From assembly GCA_002358855.1 (NCBI GenBank), contig DEPQ01000068.1:1-22232 (forward strand): a DNA stretch of 22,232 nt, read 5' to 3'. Within the stretch, counting starts at the first letter, position 1. Every line of letters starts with the position of its first letter. Below the pieces are notes generated by a model. The model was not told the origin of the DNA and made no database searches. It saw only the letters and a program-made list of their open reading frames with translations. This DNA comes from Bacteroidales bacterium UBA3388. Lineage in GTDB: Bacteria > Bacteroidota > Bacteroidia > Bacteroidales > P3. Shown one piece after another: positions 1 through 8,339 of this stretch. Position numbers and translations under genes: made by a program.

Positions 1-773
1 TGAAAAGTAATTCTACCAATGAAAGAAACAATTTTTTTATTCTTTGCTTTAACAAAATATTTCTTTGAATTATTTTGCTCAACTCCATTGTGGATAGTGA
101 TAACCTTATCGGGCGATTGATGATATTTTGTTATTATGATATTTCTTGTGAAATCGCTAACCGCAACTATTTTATCGGCATTGTCCATTCCGTATTTCTC
201 AACACGATATACGTCTTGGTTTATGTTTTCTCCACTTCTGTCATACTCCGTTGCGTGAACGTGAACGATAAGTGGTTTGTTGCTTATTTGTTTTGCTATC
301 ACGCCTGCTTTATAACAAAGCCAATCGTGTGCGTGTATTACATCAAAGGTGTTTTGTTTTGCAATGCTTGCCGCAATAAAAGCATAACGTTCCACTTCTT
401 CTAAAAGATTTTCTCCATATCCTCCTTTAAAGTCAAATTGTTGTTTGATTGTTGTTTGTTTTTGGTCTTTTGTAGAATCTACAATCTTGTAATAATCTTG
501 TTGTCCAATGTAAGGAAGGATTGTAGAGTTGATTTGAATGTAAGAAACCTTTTGATCAATTTTTTTGCTTTCTTCTTGCGTAAGTGTATTGACTACTTGA
601 CTTGCAGAAAGTATTCTTATTTGAGATGTATCTTCATCTCCAAATGCTTTTGGAACAACGAAAATTATTTCTACGTCTTTGTTATATAATGCTTTTGTCA
701 AACCATAACAAGCCGTTCCTAAGCCTCCGGATATATGAGGAGGAAATTCCCAACCAAACATTAGTACTTTCAT
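1..773 (-). CDS. Glycogen-synthase-like glycosyltransferase, partial (N-terminal 257 residues)
   Basis: The gene runs off the left edge, so only the N-terminal half is visible. It should transfer glucose from a nucleotide sugar to a growing alpha-glucan in the cytoplasm. The start reads MKVLMFGWEFPPHISGGLGT, the usual start of the Bacteroidetes glycogen synthase-like GT4/GT5 enzymes, with the sugar-nucleotide loop SGGLG at about residues 15-19. Further motifs are IHAHDW (146-151), HVHATEYDR (171-179), ADKIVAVSDFTR (199-210) and HNGVE (228-232). The second Rossmann domain begins at the cut edge with SFIGRITF (250-257). The ATG at 773 overlaps the stop of the debranching enzyme gene as ATGA, so the two are probably translationally coupled. 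Pairing with a debranching enzyme supports a glycogen role. The donor (ADP- or UDP-glucose) cannot be read from the sequence. Confidence 0.9.
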   Translation of the reverse strand, partial: MKVLMFGWEFPPHISGGLGTACYGLTKALYNKDVEIIFVVPKAFGDEDTSQIRILSASQVVNTLTQEESKKIDQKVSYIQINSTILPYIGQQDYYKIVDSTKDQKQTTIKQQFDFKGGYGENLLEEVERYAFIAASIAKQNTFDVIHAHDWLCYKAGVIAKQISNKPLIVHVHATEYDRSGENINQDVYRVEKYGMDNADKIVAVSDFTRNIIITKYHQSPDKVITIHNGVEQNNSKKYFVKAKNKKIVSFIGRITF

Positions 774-2731
774 AATTGAGAGTCGTTAAATTGTTTACAT
801 TTGTCTATCATATATTTCATTCTACACACCTCCGCCACACTCCATGCTTGCGAAATACTTCCGCCTGCTTTGTATGGTGGGTTTGCATCATAGACCTCGG
901 CAATGCTTCCTACACAATAATCACATAATATATTACCAAACTCCTCGTATATTTGTTCTATGTAACCGATAGCCTCTTTTCCGTAAACTCTTAAAAAGGC
1001 TTCGGCAAATGCTCCTATAAGCCAAGGCCACACCGTGCCGTTATGATAAGCCTTATCTCTTTGTTCTTGATTGCCAAAGTAGATTTCGTGATAATTAGGG
1101 TGGGTAGGAGAAAGGGTTCTTAGTCCTCTTGGAGTTAGAAGTTCTCCTTTGACTTTTTCAACTATTAGTTGGCGAATCTTAGGGCTTATTGGGCTATATT
1201 CTAAACTTGAAGCAAAAATCATATTGCAACGAACCGAGAAATCTTTGTAACTTCCATCAACATAATCGGCTAAATAACCAATTTCTTTTGACCAAAAAGT
1301 CGCTTTGAAATTAGTAGGAAAATTCGCTGCAAATTCGTCCCATTTTGCAATTTCTCCATCTTGACAATGTAGTTTTGCAAGTTCTCTATAAAACATTACG
1401 GCATTGTACCAAAGGGCATTGATTTCAACGGCGTATCCTTTTCTTTGTGTTACCGGCTCGCCATTTACGATTGCGTCCATCCAAGTTAATGCCTTTCCAT
1501 CTTCGCCTTGCCACAATAAGAAATTGCTATCCATTCTTACATTAGAGGTTCCTTCCGAGAAATTCTCCAAAATACTTCTCATCACTCCATTGTATGCTTG
1601 CCAAACTTCTTTTCTCGCATCGTTTATATAGGCATATTGTTGCAAAGCCCAAAAGAACCAAAGTGGAGCGTCTATACTATTGTATGCGGCTTGTGTTCCC
1701 TCGCCAATATTTGGGAAAAAACCATCTTTAAAGTCCTCAAGCATTGTGTCAATTGCTAAACGAAACATTCGCCAATCTTCAAGTGCTATGCAAAGTCCGG
1801 GTAAGGAAATAAAAGTATCTCTTCCCCAACGACCAAACCAAGGAAAGCCTGCAACCAAGTTTACTTTTGTTCCTTTGCGAGAAAAGAACATTCTTGCCGC
1901 TCTTTTAAGTATATCTTCCGTTGTTTGAATTGGAAAACGCCAATGTGTTTCTTTTGTAAAATCTTGGCTAAGTAGGAAAGGATTTGCTTCCTCCACACCA
2001 CAACTTACAAAAAGGCTTTCTCCCTTTCTTAGGTTTACCTTGAACTTTCCGGGAACTAATAAATCTTCTTGATAATCGTATCCTCTATCTCTTTCTTTTA
2101 TATATTCAAAGTTATAATACCAATAAGGTTGATGCAAGTATTCTACTTTTTTTGAGAATTGAATATAGAGTGGAGTGTAGTTTTCATACATCTTAAAGCA
2201 CACACCTTGTTCGGCTTGCTTGAAAGAAGTGTCCGCATCGCTATTTGCTTTTGATAATTTATGAATTTGACGAAAGGCTAAGAAAGGTTGTAGCTCCAAT
2301 TCTATTTCTTGTAAAGCCTCTTGTAAAGTATATTTTATCAAAAGCCTATCTTGTTTTTCTTGAAAGAACATTTGTTTAACCAAAACAATACTTCCAATTC
2401 TATAAGTGTGTGTTGGAAGAACTCCAAGTTCGTAAGATTCCAAGTATTTATGTCCTTTTGGAGAATAAACGCCGTTTTGATAGCGATGTAGTCCTAAATG
2501 AAAACTATTATTATTTTGACTTATTGTTTCGTCTAAGGAAGATAAAAGAACGTGATTTTGATTGTCTAATTTAGGTTGTGGAACAATTAAAAGTCCGTGA
2601 TACTTTCGTGTATTGCAAAAAGGAAGTGTAGTACAAGAATAAGCATTTGAGACATTGGCTCTTAACACTTCTCTATTCAATGAGTACTCTAAATTAGATA
2701 AATCGTTTTTAGCAAAAAATATCTCTTTCAT
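770..2731 (-). CDS. Glycogen debranching enzyme (amylo-alpha-1,6-glucosidase, GH133 type)
   Basis: A 653-residue cytoplasmic protein of the usual length for bacterial one-piece debranching enzymes of the GDE_C family. The N-terminal beta-rich domain (about 1-245) carries the typical start around residues 20-47, NREVLRANVSNAY followed by NTRKYHGLL. The C-terminal (alpha/alpha)6-barrel catalytic domain (about 270-640) contains GFPWFGRWGRDTFISLPG (295-312), NSIDAPLWFFWALQ (351-364) and, near the C-terminus, YHNGTVWPWLIGAF. These are hallmark segments of the family. The acidic residues in GRD and SIDAP are probable catalytic or binding residues by family analogy. The expected reaction is hydrolysis of alpha-1,6 branch points in glycogen. 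It lies 12 nt after the flippase gene and overlaps the next synthase gene by 4 nt, so it belongs to a glucan operon. Confidence 0.95.
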   Translation of the reverse strand: MKEIFFAKNDLSNLEYSLNREVLRANVSNAYSCTTLPFCNTRKYHGLLIVPQPKLDNQNHVLLSSLDETISQNNNSFHLGLHRYQNGVYSPKGHKYLESYELGVLPTHTYRIGSIVLVKQMFFQEKQDRLLIKYTLQEALQEIELELQPFLAFRQIHKLSKANSDADTSFKQAEQGVCFKMYENYTPLYIQFSKKVEYLHQPYWYYNFEYIKERDRGYDYQEDLLVPGKFKVNLRKGESLFVSCGVEEANPFLLSQDFTKETHWRFPIQTTEDILKRAARMFFSRKGTKVNLVAGFPWFGRWGRDTFISLPGLCIALEDWRMFRLAIDTMLEDFKDGFFPNIGEGTQAAYNSIDAPLWFFWALQQYAYINDARKEVWQAYNGVMRSILENFSEGTSNVRMDSNFLLWQGEDGKALTWMDAIVNGEPVTQRKGYAVEINALWYNAVMFYRELAKLHCQDGEIAKWDEFAANFPTNFKATFWSKEIGYLADYVDGSYKDFSVRCNMIFASSLEYSPISPKIRQLIVEKVKGELLTPRGLRTLSPTHPNYHEIYFGNQEQRDKAYHNGTVWPWLIGAFAEAFLRVYGKEAIGYIEQIYEEFGNILCDYCVGSIAEVYDANPPYKAGGSISQAWSVAEVCRMKYMIDKCKQFNDSQL

Positions 2732-2743
2732 TTAATGAATTAT

Positions 2744-4177
2744 TTAAGTCAATAAATTTTTTATTTCTTTGATTCTAAAAATTTTTACAAAGAAAGAAGC
2801 CAGCACAATCAAAACAAGAGTAATTGAGGCTTTTATTACCCAATTTAATTCAAGTTGTTGTGCAAATATAGAAATAAAAAATACAATTACAATGAAACTT
2901 ATGATTTTTAAACAATATTTCCATTCAAATTTTATCTTAAATATTTTTAATGCCAACCACGCTTGTAGTATTGCCGTAACGCTTTGAGTTATCAAACTTG
3001 TCATTGCAGCTCCGTTTTCTTTAAACAAAGGAATTAAAATAAAGTTTAGTCCAATATTCATAATCATTCCAAGACCAGCAATCAAGTTTAAGTATTTCAA
3101 AGAACCATTTGCCGTAAGTACAGTTCCGAAAATATAAGTCATAGAAATAGGAATAAAACAAAAAGATAGTATTCTATAAACCTTAGCGCTTTCGGTAATA
3201 TGTTTATTGTAAAGAAGCTCCATTAGTTCAGTTGAATAACAAATAGAAACCGCCACAAAACCAAGAGTGATTATAAGCAAAAGATGAAAAGCAGCACCAA
3301 CAACGGAATTTATCTTTTGATTAGTCTTAATCATTTTAGCAATTAAAGGAAGCAAAATCACCGAAAAAAGATAAGCAACCATATTTGCAGAATCCACAAG
3401 TCTGAATCCACTCGCATAAATACCCGAACTAACACCACCATCATCAACCAAACCCAATAGCATTACCGAATCCATTCTATTATAACAAGCCATCAAAAGC
3501 CCCAAAAGAGCGTATGGTAAACCATCTTTAAGAATATGAAGATTAAAAGCAAAATTCCACTTTGGTTTTAAAAGTCCCGTCTTTGACAAACACACAATCA
3601 AAGCCACTAAGAAAGTGATAAACATTGTGAGAGTTTGAATATAGACAAAAATATCAATACTAAAATGAGGGCGAAGACTATCATTCCAAAGGAAAATACC
3701 ACAAAAAACAATAAGCAAACTCCTATCCAAAACCGAAATCACACTATCGGTCTTAAACAACATTAAAGACGTGATATTGCTTCTAAGATAAGAAATAAAA
3801 CTTTGAAGCACTTGTGTTATGCACATCCAAGAAAGAAGTTTTATTTGATAAGAAGAATAACCAAGAAAAGCACCCGCAATAAGAATAATAACAAAATAAA
3901 TTGCAGCAAGAGCAAACTTCAAAGGAACAATCCTTGCAAAATATTTTTTAAGTAATTGAGTATGTTGAGCAATAGTGCGATTATTGTAGTTTGTAATACC
4001 AAAATCAAGAATGATATTAAAGAGATAAGTGAAGTTAAAGAGAGCATAATACATTCCATAGACATCTGCCGACAAAGCATTTTGCACCTCTCTGTCAATT
4101 CCCAAAATCCAAAATGACTTTATCAAAATATTTAAAGCCAAAAGGAAGAATAAATTAGTAACAAAAAATTTCTTCAT
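2744..4177 (-). CDS. Polysaccharide flippase, Wzx-like (MOP superfamily)
   Basis: A 477-residue integral membrane protein made almost entirely of hydrophobic helices separated by short loops, as in the O-antigen/polysaccharide flippases of the MOP superfamily (about 12-14 TM segments). The N-terminus has the family-typical pattern GIDREVQN (26-33) and LDFGITNYNNRTIAQ (57-71). It would move a lipid-linked glycan across the inner membrane. An ATG 45 nt upstream (4222) is in frame, but I prefer 4177. The protein then begins MKKFFVTNLFFLLALN, as its relatives do, and a -7 promoter box (4190-4197) lies inside the would-be extension. It is the first gene of the minus-strand operon with the glycogen genes, an unexpected partner. 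The substrate is unknown. Confidence 0.88.
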   Translation of the reverse strand: MKKFFVTNLFFLLALNILIKSFWILGIDREVQNALSADVYGMYYALFNFTYLFNIILDFGITNYNNRTIAQHTQLLKKYFARIVPLKFALAAIYFVIILIAGAFLGYSSYQIKLLSWMCITQVLQSFISYLRSNITSLMLFKTDSVISVLDRSLLIVFCGIFLWNDSLRPHFSIDIFVYIQTLTMFITFLVALIVCLSKTGLLKPKWNFAFNLHILKDGLPYALLGLLMACYNRMDSVMLLGLVDDGGVSSGIYASGFRLVDSANMVAYLFSVILLPLIAKMIKTNQKINSVVGAAFHLLLIITLGFVAVSICYSTELMELLYNKHITESAKVYRILSFCFIPISMTYIFGTVLTANGSLKYLNLIAGLGMIMNIGLNFILIPLFKENGAAMTSLITQSVTAILQAWLALKIFKIKFEWKYCLKIISFIVIVFFISIFAQQLELNWVIKASITLVLIVLASFFVKIFRIKEIKNLLT

Positions 4178-4189
4178 AATTCTATGTGG

Positions 4190-4197
4190 CAAATATA
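4190..4197 (-). promoter_or_regulatory. Promoter -7 box for the flippase/glycogen operon
   Basis: Read on the minus strand this is TATATTTG, matching the Bacteroidetes sigma-ABfr -7 consensus TAnnTTTG, 12 nt upstream of the ATG at 4177. I see no good TTTG -33 element at the expected distance. It lies back to back with the plus-strand box at 4211-4218. Confidence 0.5.
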
Positions 4198-4210
4198 CGA
4201 AAGAATTTGT

Positions 4211-4218
4211 ATCTTTGC
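4211..4218 (+). promoter_or_regulatory. Promoter -7 box for the GT4/murF/anmK/sigma operon
   Basis: TATCTTTG matches TAnnTTTG and ends 30 nt before the TTG start of the glycosyltransferase gene. A -33 element is not obvious. The two divergent boxes lie only 13 nt apart, so the two operons may compete for polymerase. Confidence 0.5.
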
Positions 4219-4248
4219 TCATTGATTTATAAATAAAATTTTACAGAG

Positions 4249-5385
4249 TTGAGAGTTGGAGTTAATTCACGCTTGTTGCTGAAAGATAAATTGGAGGGAA
4301 TTGGTTATTTTACGTTAAAGAATTTGGAGCGTTTAACGAAAAATCACCCCGAATGTGAGTTTGTCTTGTTTTTTGATAGGCCTTATGATTATGATAAGGA
4401 TTTTGTGTTTGCAGATAATGTAAAGGCGGTTGTGATTCCTTTTCCTACAAGACACCCTATGCTTTGGCATATTTATTTTGAAATTCTTTTGCCAATCTAT
4501 CTTCGTTTCTACAAAATAGATGTTTTCTTTTCAACCGAGGGTTATATTCCTTGTTGGGGAAAGACTCCAAAGCTTTGTACGATTCACGATATTAACTTTG
4601 AGCACGATAAAACTTATATTGGCAATAGGGTTTATCAAAGATATATGGAGTATTTTACGCCTAAGTTTGCAAAGAGTGCAAAAAAAGTGCTTACAGTCTC
4701 CGAATTTAGTAAACAAGATTTGATAAAGACTTACGGAATAGAAGAAAATAAAATCTTTGTTGTAGAATCCTCGGCAAATGAAGAGTTTAAAACATATAGC
4801 GAGGAGGAAAATATTAAAACAAGAGAAAGATATAGTAATTCTTGTCCTTATTTTTATTTTGTAGGTTCGCTTCATAAGAGAAAAAATCTTACTAATCTTT
4901 TTAAGGCTTTTGATAATTTTAAGTCAAAAACCAAGTCCGATGTAAAACTTCTCATTGTTGGCAATAAGAAATGGTGGAAAGGGGAGATTGAGGACACGTT
5001 TAATGCAATGGAGTATAAGAATGAGGTTGTTTTTACGGGAAGAATACCTTTGGAAGAGGTTAATCGCATTGCTTCGGCAAGTCTTTCCTTAGTATTTGTT
5101 TCGTTTTTTGAGGGATTTGGCTTGCCTTTGTTGGAGGCTTATCGTTCTTCAACCGCCGTTATCACTTCAAATACAAGTTCAATGCCGGAGGTGGCGGGAC
5201 AAGGTGCTCTTTATGCTAATCCTTATAATGTAGAAAGTATTTGTGAGGCGATGATAGAAATTTATAAGAATCCTTCGTTAAGAGAAGATTTGATAAAAAA
5301 AGGACAGGAGCAAGCAAAAAAATATAGTTGGGACAAAACAGCAGAATTAGTATGGAATGCAATAGAACAAGTGATGAAGAAATAA
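4249..5385 (+). CDS. Family 4 glycosyltransferase with TTG start
   Basis: A 378-residue GT-B fold enzyme that probably transfers a sugar from a nucleotide donor to a lipid-linked or surface glycan on the cytoplasmic face. The N-terminus MRVGVNSRLLLKDKLEGIGY is the characteristic start of this mannosyltransferase-like group. The donor-binding half shows GSLHKRKNL (206-214), VFTGRIPLEEV (261-271) and the EX7E motif in EGFGLPLLEA (288-297). The start must be TTG at 4249: an in-frame stop lies at 4231-4233, no ATG lies between, and the next Met is residue 71. Its 3' end overlaps murF by 34 nt, so it heads an operon with murF, anmK and a sigma factor. Acceptor and product are unknown. Confidence 0.88.
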   Translation: MRVGVNSRLLLKDKLEGIGYFTLKNLERLTKNHPECEFVLFFDRPYDYDKDFVFADNVKAVVIPFPTRHPMLWHIYFEILLPIYLRFYKIDVFFSTEGYIPCWGKTPKLCTIHDINFEHDKTYIGNRVYQRYMEYFTPKFAKSAKKVLTVSEFSKQDLIKTYGIEENKIFVVESSANEEFKTYSEEENIKTRERYSNSCPYFYFVGSLHKRKNLTNLFKAFDNFKSKTKSDVKLLIVGNKKWWKGEIEDTFNAMEYKNEVVFTGRIPLEEVNRIASASLSLVFVSFFEGFGLPLLEAYRSSTAVITSNTSSMPEVAGQGALYANPYNVESICEAMIEIYKNPSLREDLIKKGQEQAKKYSWDKTAELVWNAIEQVMKK

Positions 5386-6698
5386 AAGAATTATATTCAC
5401 ATTATCTTAAAAATCCAAGTATTAGTACAGATAGTCGCAATATAAAACCAGGCGATATATTCTTTGCTTTAAAGGGAGAAAATTTTGATGGAAACGAATT
5501 TGTCTTTAAAGCCTTGGAGTTAGGAGCCTCTCTTGTGGTTTGCGATAATGAGGAAATAATTCAAAGAAATAATTTATTAAATGAAAGAAATAATTTACTA
5601 AATCAAAGAAAAAAAATATTCTTTTGCAGAAATAGTTTATTAACTCTTCAAGCTCTTGCTATATATCATAGAAAACAACTCTCAACTACAATAATCGGCA
5701 TAAGCGGAACCAATGGTAAAACAACAACTAAGGAATTGATTCAAGCAGTTCTTTCAACTAAATTTAAAACTCTTGCAACTAAGGGAAATCTTAATAATCA
5801 CATAGGAGTGCCTCTTACACTTCTTTCAATACCTCACACAACCGAAATAGCGATTGTTGAAATGGGAGCAAATCATGTGGGAGAAATAGGTTTTCTTTCA
5901 AATATTGCAAAGCCCGATATGGCAATTCTAACTAATATAGGTACGGCTCATATTGAGGGTTTTGGAAGTAAAGAAAATATTATAAAGACAAAGAAAGAGT
6001 TGTTTGAGTTTGTGAAAAACAATCAAAATGAAAAATCACATATCTTTGTCAATGCGGACGATGAGGCTTTGAGAGAGGAGGATTTTTCTAAGAAAACAAC
6101 CTATTCTTTAAAGACAAATGCTGATATTTCGTCAAAGGCTTGTAGCGAAAATGGCTATGCTCAAATCATATTTAAGGATTGTGTGATTACCTCTAATCTT
6201 GTAGGAATTTATAATGCTTATAATATACTTGCAGCCTTGACAATAGGCTTGCATTTTGGAGTTGAGATACAAAAAATCAAAGAAGCAATAGAGAATTATA
6301 TTCCATCAAATAATCGTTCTCAAATCCTAAAAACTAAAAGCAATACCTTAATTTTAGATTGCTATAATGCAAATCCGTCTTCATGCTCTTCGGCAGTTGA
6401 GGCTTTTGCAAATATGCAAGCGAATCGCAAAATGGTATTTATGGGAGCGATGAAAGAATTAGGAGAAGTATCACAAAAAGAACACGAAAACATACTTTCT
6501 CAAATCAAATCAAAGAATTTTGAAAGAATTGTCTTGGTCGGAAAAGAGTATAAGGCGGTTGCAAAAGATGAAGTGGAGTGTTTTGAAACTTCCGAGGAGT
6601 TTAAACAATTCCTTTTAGCAAATCCGATAGAGAATGCAACGATTTTGATAAAAGGTTCACGCTCTACAAAAATGGAGATATTGAAAGATGTTTTATAG
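5352..6698 (+). CDS. murF: UDP-N-acetylmuramoyl-tripeptide--D-alanyl-D-alanine ligase
   Basis: A 448-residue Mur ligase that adds D-Ala-D-Ala to UDP-MurNAc-tripeptide, the last cytoplasmic step of peptidoglycan precursor synthesis. The N-terminal UDP-binding domain has STDSRNIKPGDIFFALKG (25-42). The ATP-binding P-loop is GISGTNGKTTTKE (116-128), followed by KGNLNNHIGVPLTLL (144-158) and IVEMGANHVGEIG (168-180). The C-terminal domain has LDCYNANPSS and LIKGSRSTKME. The ATG at 5352 is chosen over an in-frame TTG at 5328 because it gives the usual short N-terminus. It overlaps the upstream glycosyltransferase gene by 34 nt and anmK by 11 nt. Residues 72-85 hold a duplicated heptad (RNNLLNE/RNNLLNQ) that looks like an insertion in the loop before the P-loop domain. 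Confidence 0.95.
   Translation: MECNRTSDEEIKELYSHYLKNPSISTDSRNIKPGDIFFALKGENFDGNEFVFKALELGASLVVCDNEEIIQRNNLLNERNNLLNQRKKIFFCRNSLLTLQALAIYHRKQLSTTIIGISGTNGKTTTKELIQAVLSTKFKTLATKGNLNNHIGVPLTLLSIPHTTEIAIVEMGANHVGEIGFLSNIAKPDMAILTNIGTAHIEGFGSKENIIKTKKELFEFVKNNQNEKSHIFVNADDEALREEDFSKKTTYSLKTNADISSKACSENGYAQIIFKDCVITSNLVGIYNAYNILAALTIGLHFGVEIQKIKEAIENYIPSNNRSQILKTKSNTLILDCYNANPSSCSSAVEAFANMQANRKMVFMGAMKELGEVSQKEHENILSQIKSKNFERIVLVGKEYKAVAKDEVECFETSEEFKQFLLANPIENATILIKGSRSTKMEILKDVL
5565..5606 (+). repeat. In-frame 21-nt tandem duplication inside murF
   Basis: Two adjacent 21-nt units (5565-5585 and 5586-5606) encode RNNLLNE and RNNLLNQ and differ at only two bases. A partial third unit follows (CAAAGAAA, then A-rich). 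The reading frame is kept. Confidence 0.85.
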
Positions 6699-7734
6699 AG
6701 TATTGGGTTTGATGTCGGGAACCTCGCTTGATGGTTTAGATGTAGCCTATTGCGAGTTTAATGAAAAGAAAGGAGAGTGGTCTTATTCTATTAAAAAAGC
6801 ACAAACCTTTGCTTACGATAGCGAATTTAAGAAAAAAATTCGTTCAATGGAAAATGCTACGGCTAATGAGTTTGCAAAGTTTTCGGTAGAGTTGGGACAT
6901 TTCTTTGGAAAGAAAGCAAAAGAGTTTTTAGATGCTAATTCGCTTGATGTAGATTTTGTTTCCTCTCACGGACAAACTATTTTTCATCGTCCAGACTTGC
7001 ATTACACAACTCAAATAGGCGATTTGTCGGCATTATGTAGCGAGGTGAAATGCACAACGATAGGAGATTTTCGTTCAATGGACGTAGCCCTTGGAGGACA
7101 AGGTGCTCCGCTTGTGCCGATTGGCGATGAAATACTTTTTTCCGCATACGAAAATTGTTTAAACCTTGGAGGATTTTCAAATATCAGTCTTAAAAAACAA
7201 GGAAAACGCATTGCCTATGATATATGTCCGGTGAATATTGTATTGAATCATCTTTGCGAAAAAATATCTTTACCTTTTGATGATGGAGGTCAAATAGCCG
7301 CATCGGGAAAGGTTGATGAAAATCTTTTGAATCAATTAAATGCTTTGCCGTACTATAAAAAGAAAAAAAATAAATCCTTAGGCAAAGAATGGGTTGTTGA
7401 AAATATCTTTCCATTATTAGAAAATTCGGACTTGGAAGTAAAAGATCTTTTAGCAACTTATACAGAGCATATAGCGATTCAGTTATCTAAGAATTTAACA
7501 GGTAAAACCCTTTTGACAGGAGGGGGAGCATATAATAGGTTTCTATTAGAAAAATTAAAAAAATACACTTCGTACACAATAGATGTGCCAGAAAAAACGA
7601 TTATAGATTATAAGGAAGCAATGATATTTGCATTTTTGGGTGTATTACGCATAAGAAAAGAAGCAAATTGCCTTGCCTCCGTTACAGGAGCAAGTATGGA
7701 TAATTGTGGAGGACTAATTGTTCAATGGATATAA
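6688..7734 (+). CDS. anmK: Anhydro-N-acetylmuramic acid kinase
   Basis: A 348-residue sugar kinase of the AnmK family, close to the usual length. It phosphorylates and opens 1,6-anhydro-MurNAc released from turned-over peptidoglycan, giving MurNAc-6-phosphate for recycling. Visible motifs are the ATP-binding start GLMSGTSLDGLDVAY (7-21), SSHGQTIFHRP (92-102), IGDFRSMDVALGGQGAPLVP (125-144) and DGGQIAASGKV. The Asp in SMDVALGG (about residue 132) aligns, by memory of the family, with the catalytic base. LLTGGGAYN and the C-terminal EAMIFAFLGV also fit. The ATG overlaps the murF stop by 11 nt and the 3' end overlaps the sigma factor gene by 10 nt. Cell-wall synthesis and recycling therefore share one transcript. 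Confidence 0.95.
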   Translation: MFYRVLGLMSGTSLDGLDVAYCEFNEKKGEWSYSIKKAQTFAYDSEFKKKIRSMENATANEFAKFSVELGHFFGKKAKEFLDANSLDVDFVSSHGQTIFHRPDLHYTTQIGDLSALCSEVKCTTIGDFRSMDVALGGQGAPLVPIGDEILFSAYENCLNLGGFSNISLKKQGKRIAYDICPVNIVLNHLCEKISLPFDDGGQIAASGKVDENLLNQLNALPYYKKKKNKSLGKEWVVENIFPLLENSDLEVKDLLATYTEHIAIQLSKNLTGKTLLTGGGAYNRFLLEKLKKYTSYTIDVPEKTIIDYKEAMIFAFLGVLRIRKEANCLASVTGASMDNCGGLIVQWI

Positions 7735-8288
7735 AGCAAAACGAAGATAATATATTAAAACTAATAAAGAAATCCTCAACAAGAGATAGGGGATATTCAC
7801 TTCTCATAGACAAATATGCCGAAATGGTGTATTGGCAAGTGAGACGTATGGTCCTTTCTCACGAAGATGCCGATGATTTGGTGCAAGAAATTTTTATAAA
7901 GGTATTTGAAAACATAGAAAGTTTTAATAACGAATCTAAATTATCAACTTGGATTTATAGAATAGCATATAATCACACTATCAATTACATTAAATCAAAA
8001 CAAAATAAACAAGCAAAAAATAATTCATCTTTTGAACAAGAAATGTTTGAGAATATAAAGTCGGATTCTTTGTTTGATGGAGACGAAATAGAACTAAAAC
8101 TTCAAAAAGCAATGTTGTCTTTGCCCGCAAAACAAAGAGCGGTTTTTCAAATGAGGTATTATGATGATTTATCCTTTGCTCAAATTGCTTCAATCACAAA
8201 AACATCGGAGGGAGCCTTGAAAGCATCGTATCATATAGCCGCAAAAAAGATTGAAGAAATGATGTTAAATGAAGATTTTTCTATTTAA
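7725..8288 (+). CDS. ECF-type RNA polymerase sigma factor
   Basis: A 187-residue sigma-70 family protein containing only regions 2 and 4, the layout of extracytoplasmic function sigma factors. Region 2 (about 23-92) includes HEDADDLVQEIFIKVFENIE (47-66) and LSTWIYRIAYNHTINYIK (73-90), for core binding and -10 recognition. Region 4 (about 127-182) includes LPAKQRAVFQMRYYDDLS (133-150) and the helix-turn-helix SFAQIASITKTSEGALK, for -35 recognition. The ATG at 7725 overlaps the anmK stop by 10 nt and is preferred to an in-frame TTG at 7704. A single-pass membrane protein and a secreted protein follow, the arrangement expected of sigma, anti-sigma and sensor. The target genes are not evident. 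Confidence 0.93.
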   Translation: MDIKQNEDNILKLIKKSSTRDRGYSLLIDKYAEMVYWQVRRMVLSHEDADDLVQEIFIKVFENIESFNNESKLSTWIYRIAYNHTINYIKSKQNKQAKNNSSFEQEMFENIKSDSLFDGDEIELKLQKAMLSLPAKQRAVFQMRYYDDLSFAQIASITKTSEGALKASYHIAAKKIEEMMLNEDFSI

Positions 8289-8339
8289 AATTAAACCTTT
8301 TTTATAAAATATTGTCAAACTAAGCGATAAACAAAAAAT

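Noticed and set aside
75..689. Two plus-strand open frames of 109 and 83 codons at the left edge
   Set aside because: They are antisense to the glycogen-synthase-like gene, which reads continuously from 773 to 1 on the minus strand with clear motifs. The plus-strand proteins have no recognisable features.
4178..4222. An upstream ATG (4222) extending the flippase by 15 residues
   Set aside because: The extension MSKDTNSFVYLPHRI is not typical of the family and contains the -7 promoter box, so the ATG at 4177 is more likely. Transcript mapping could overturn this.
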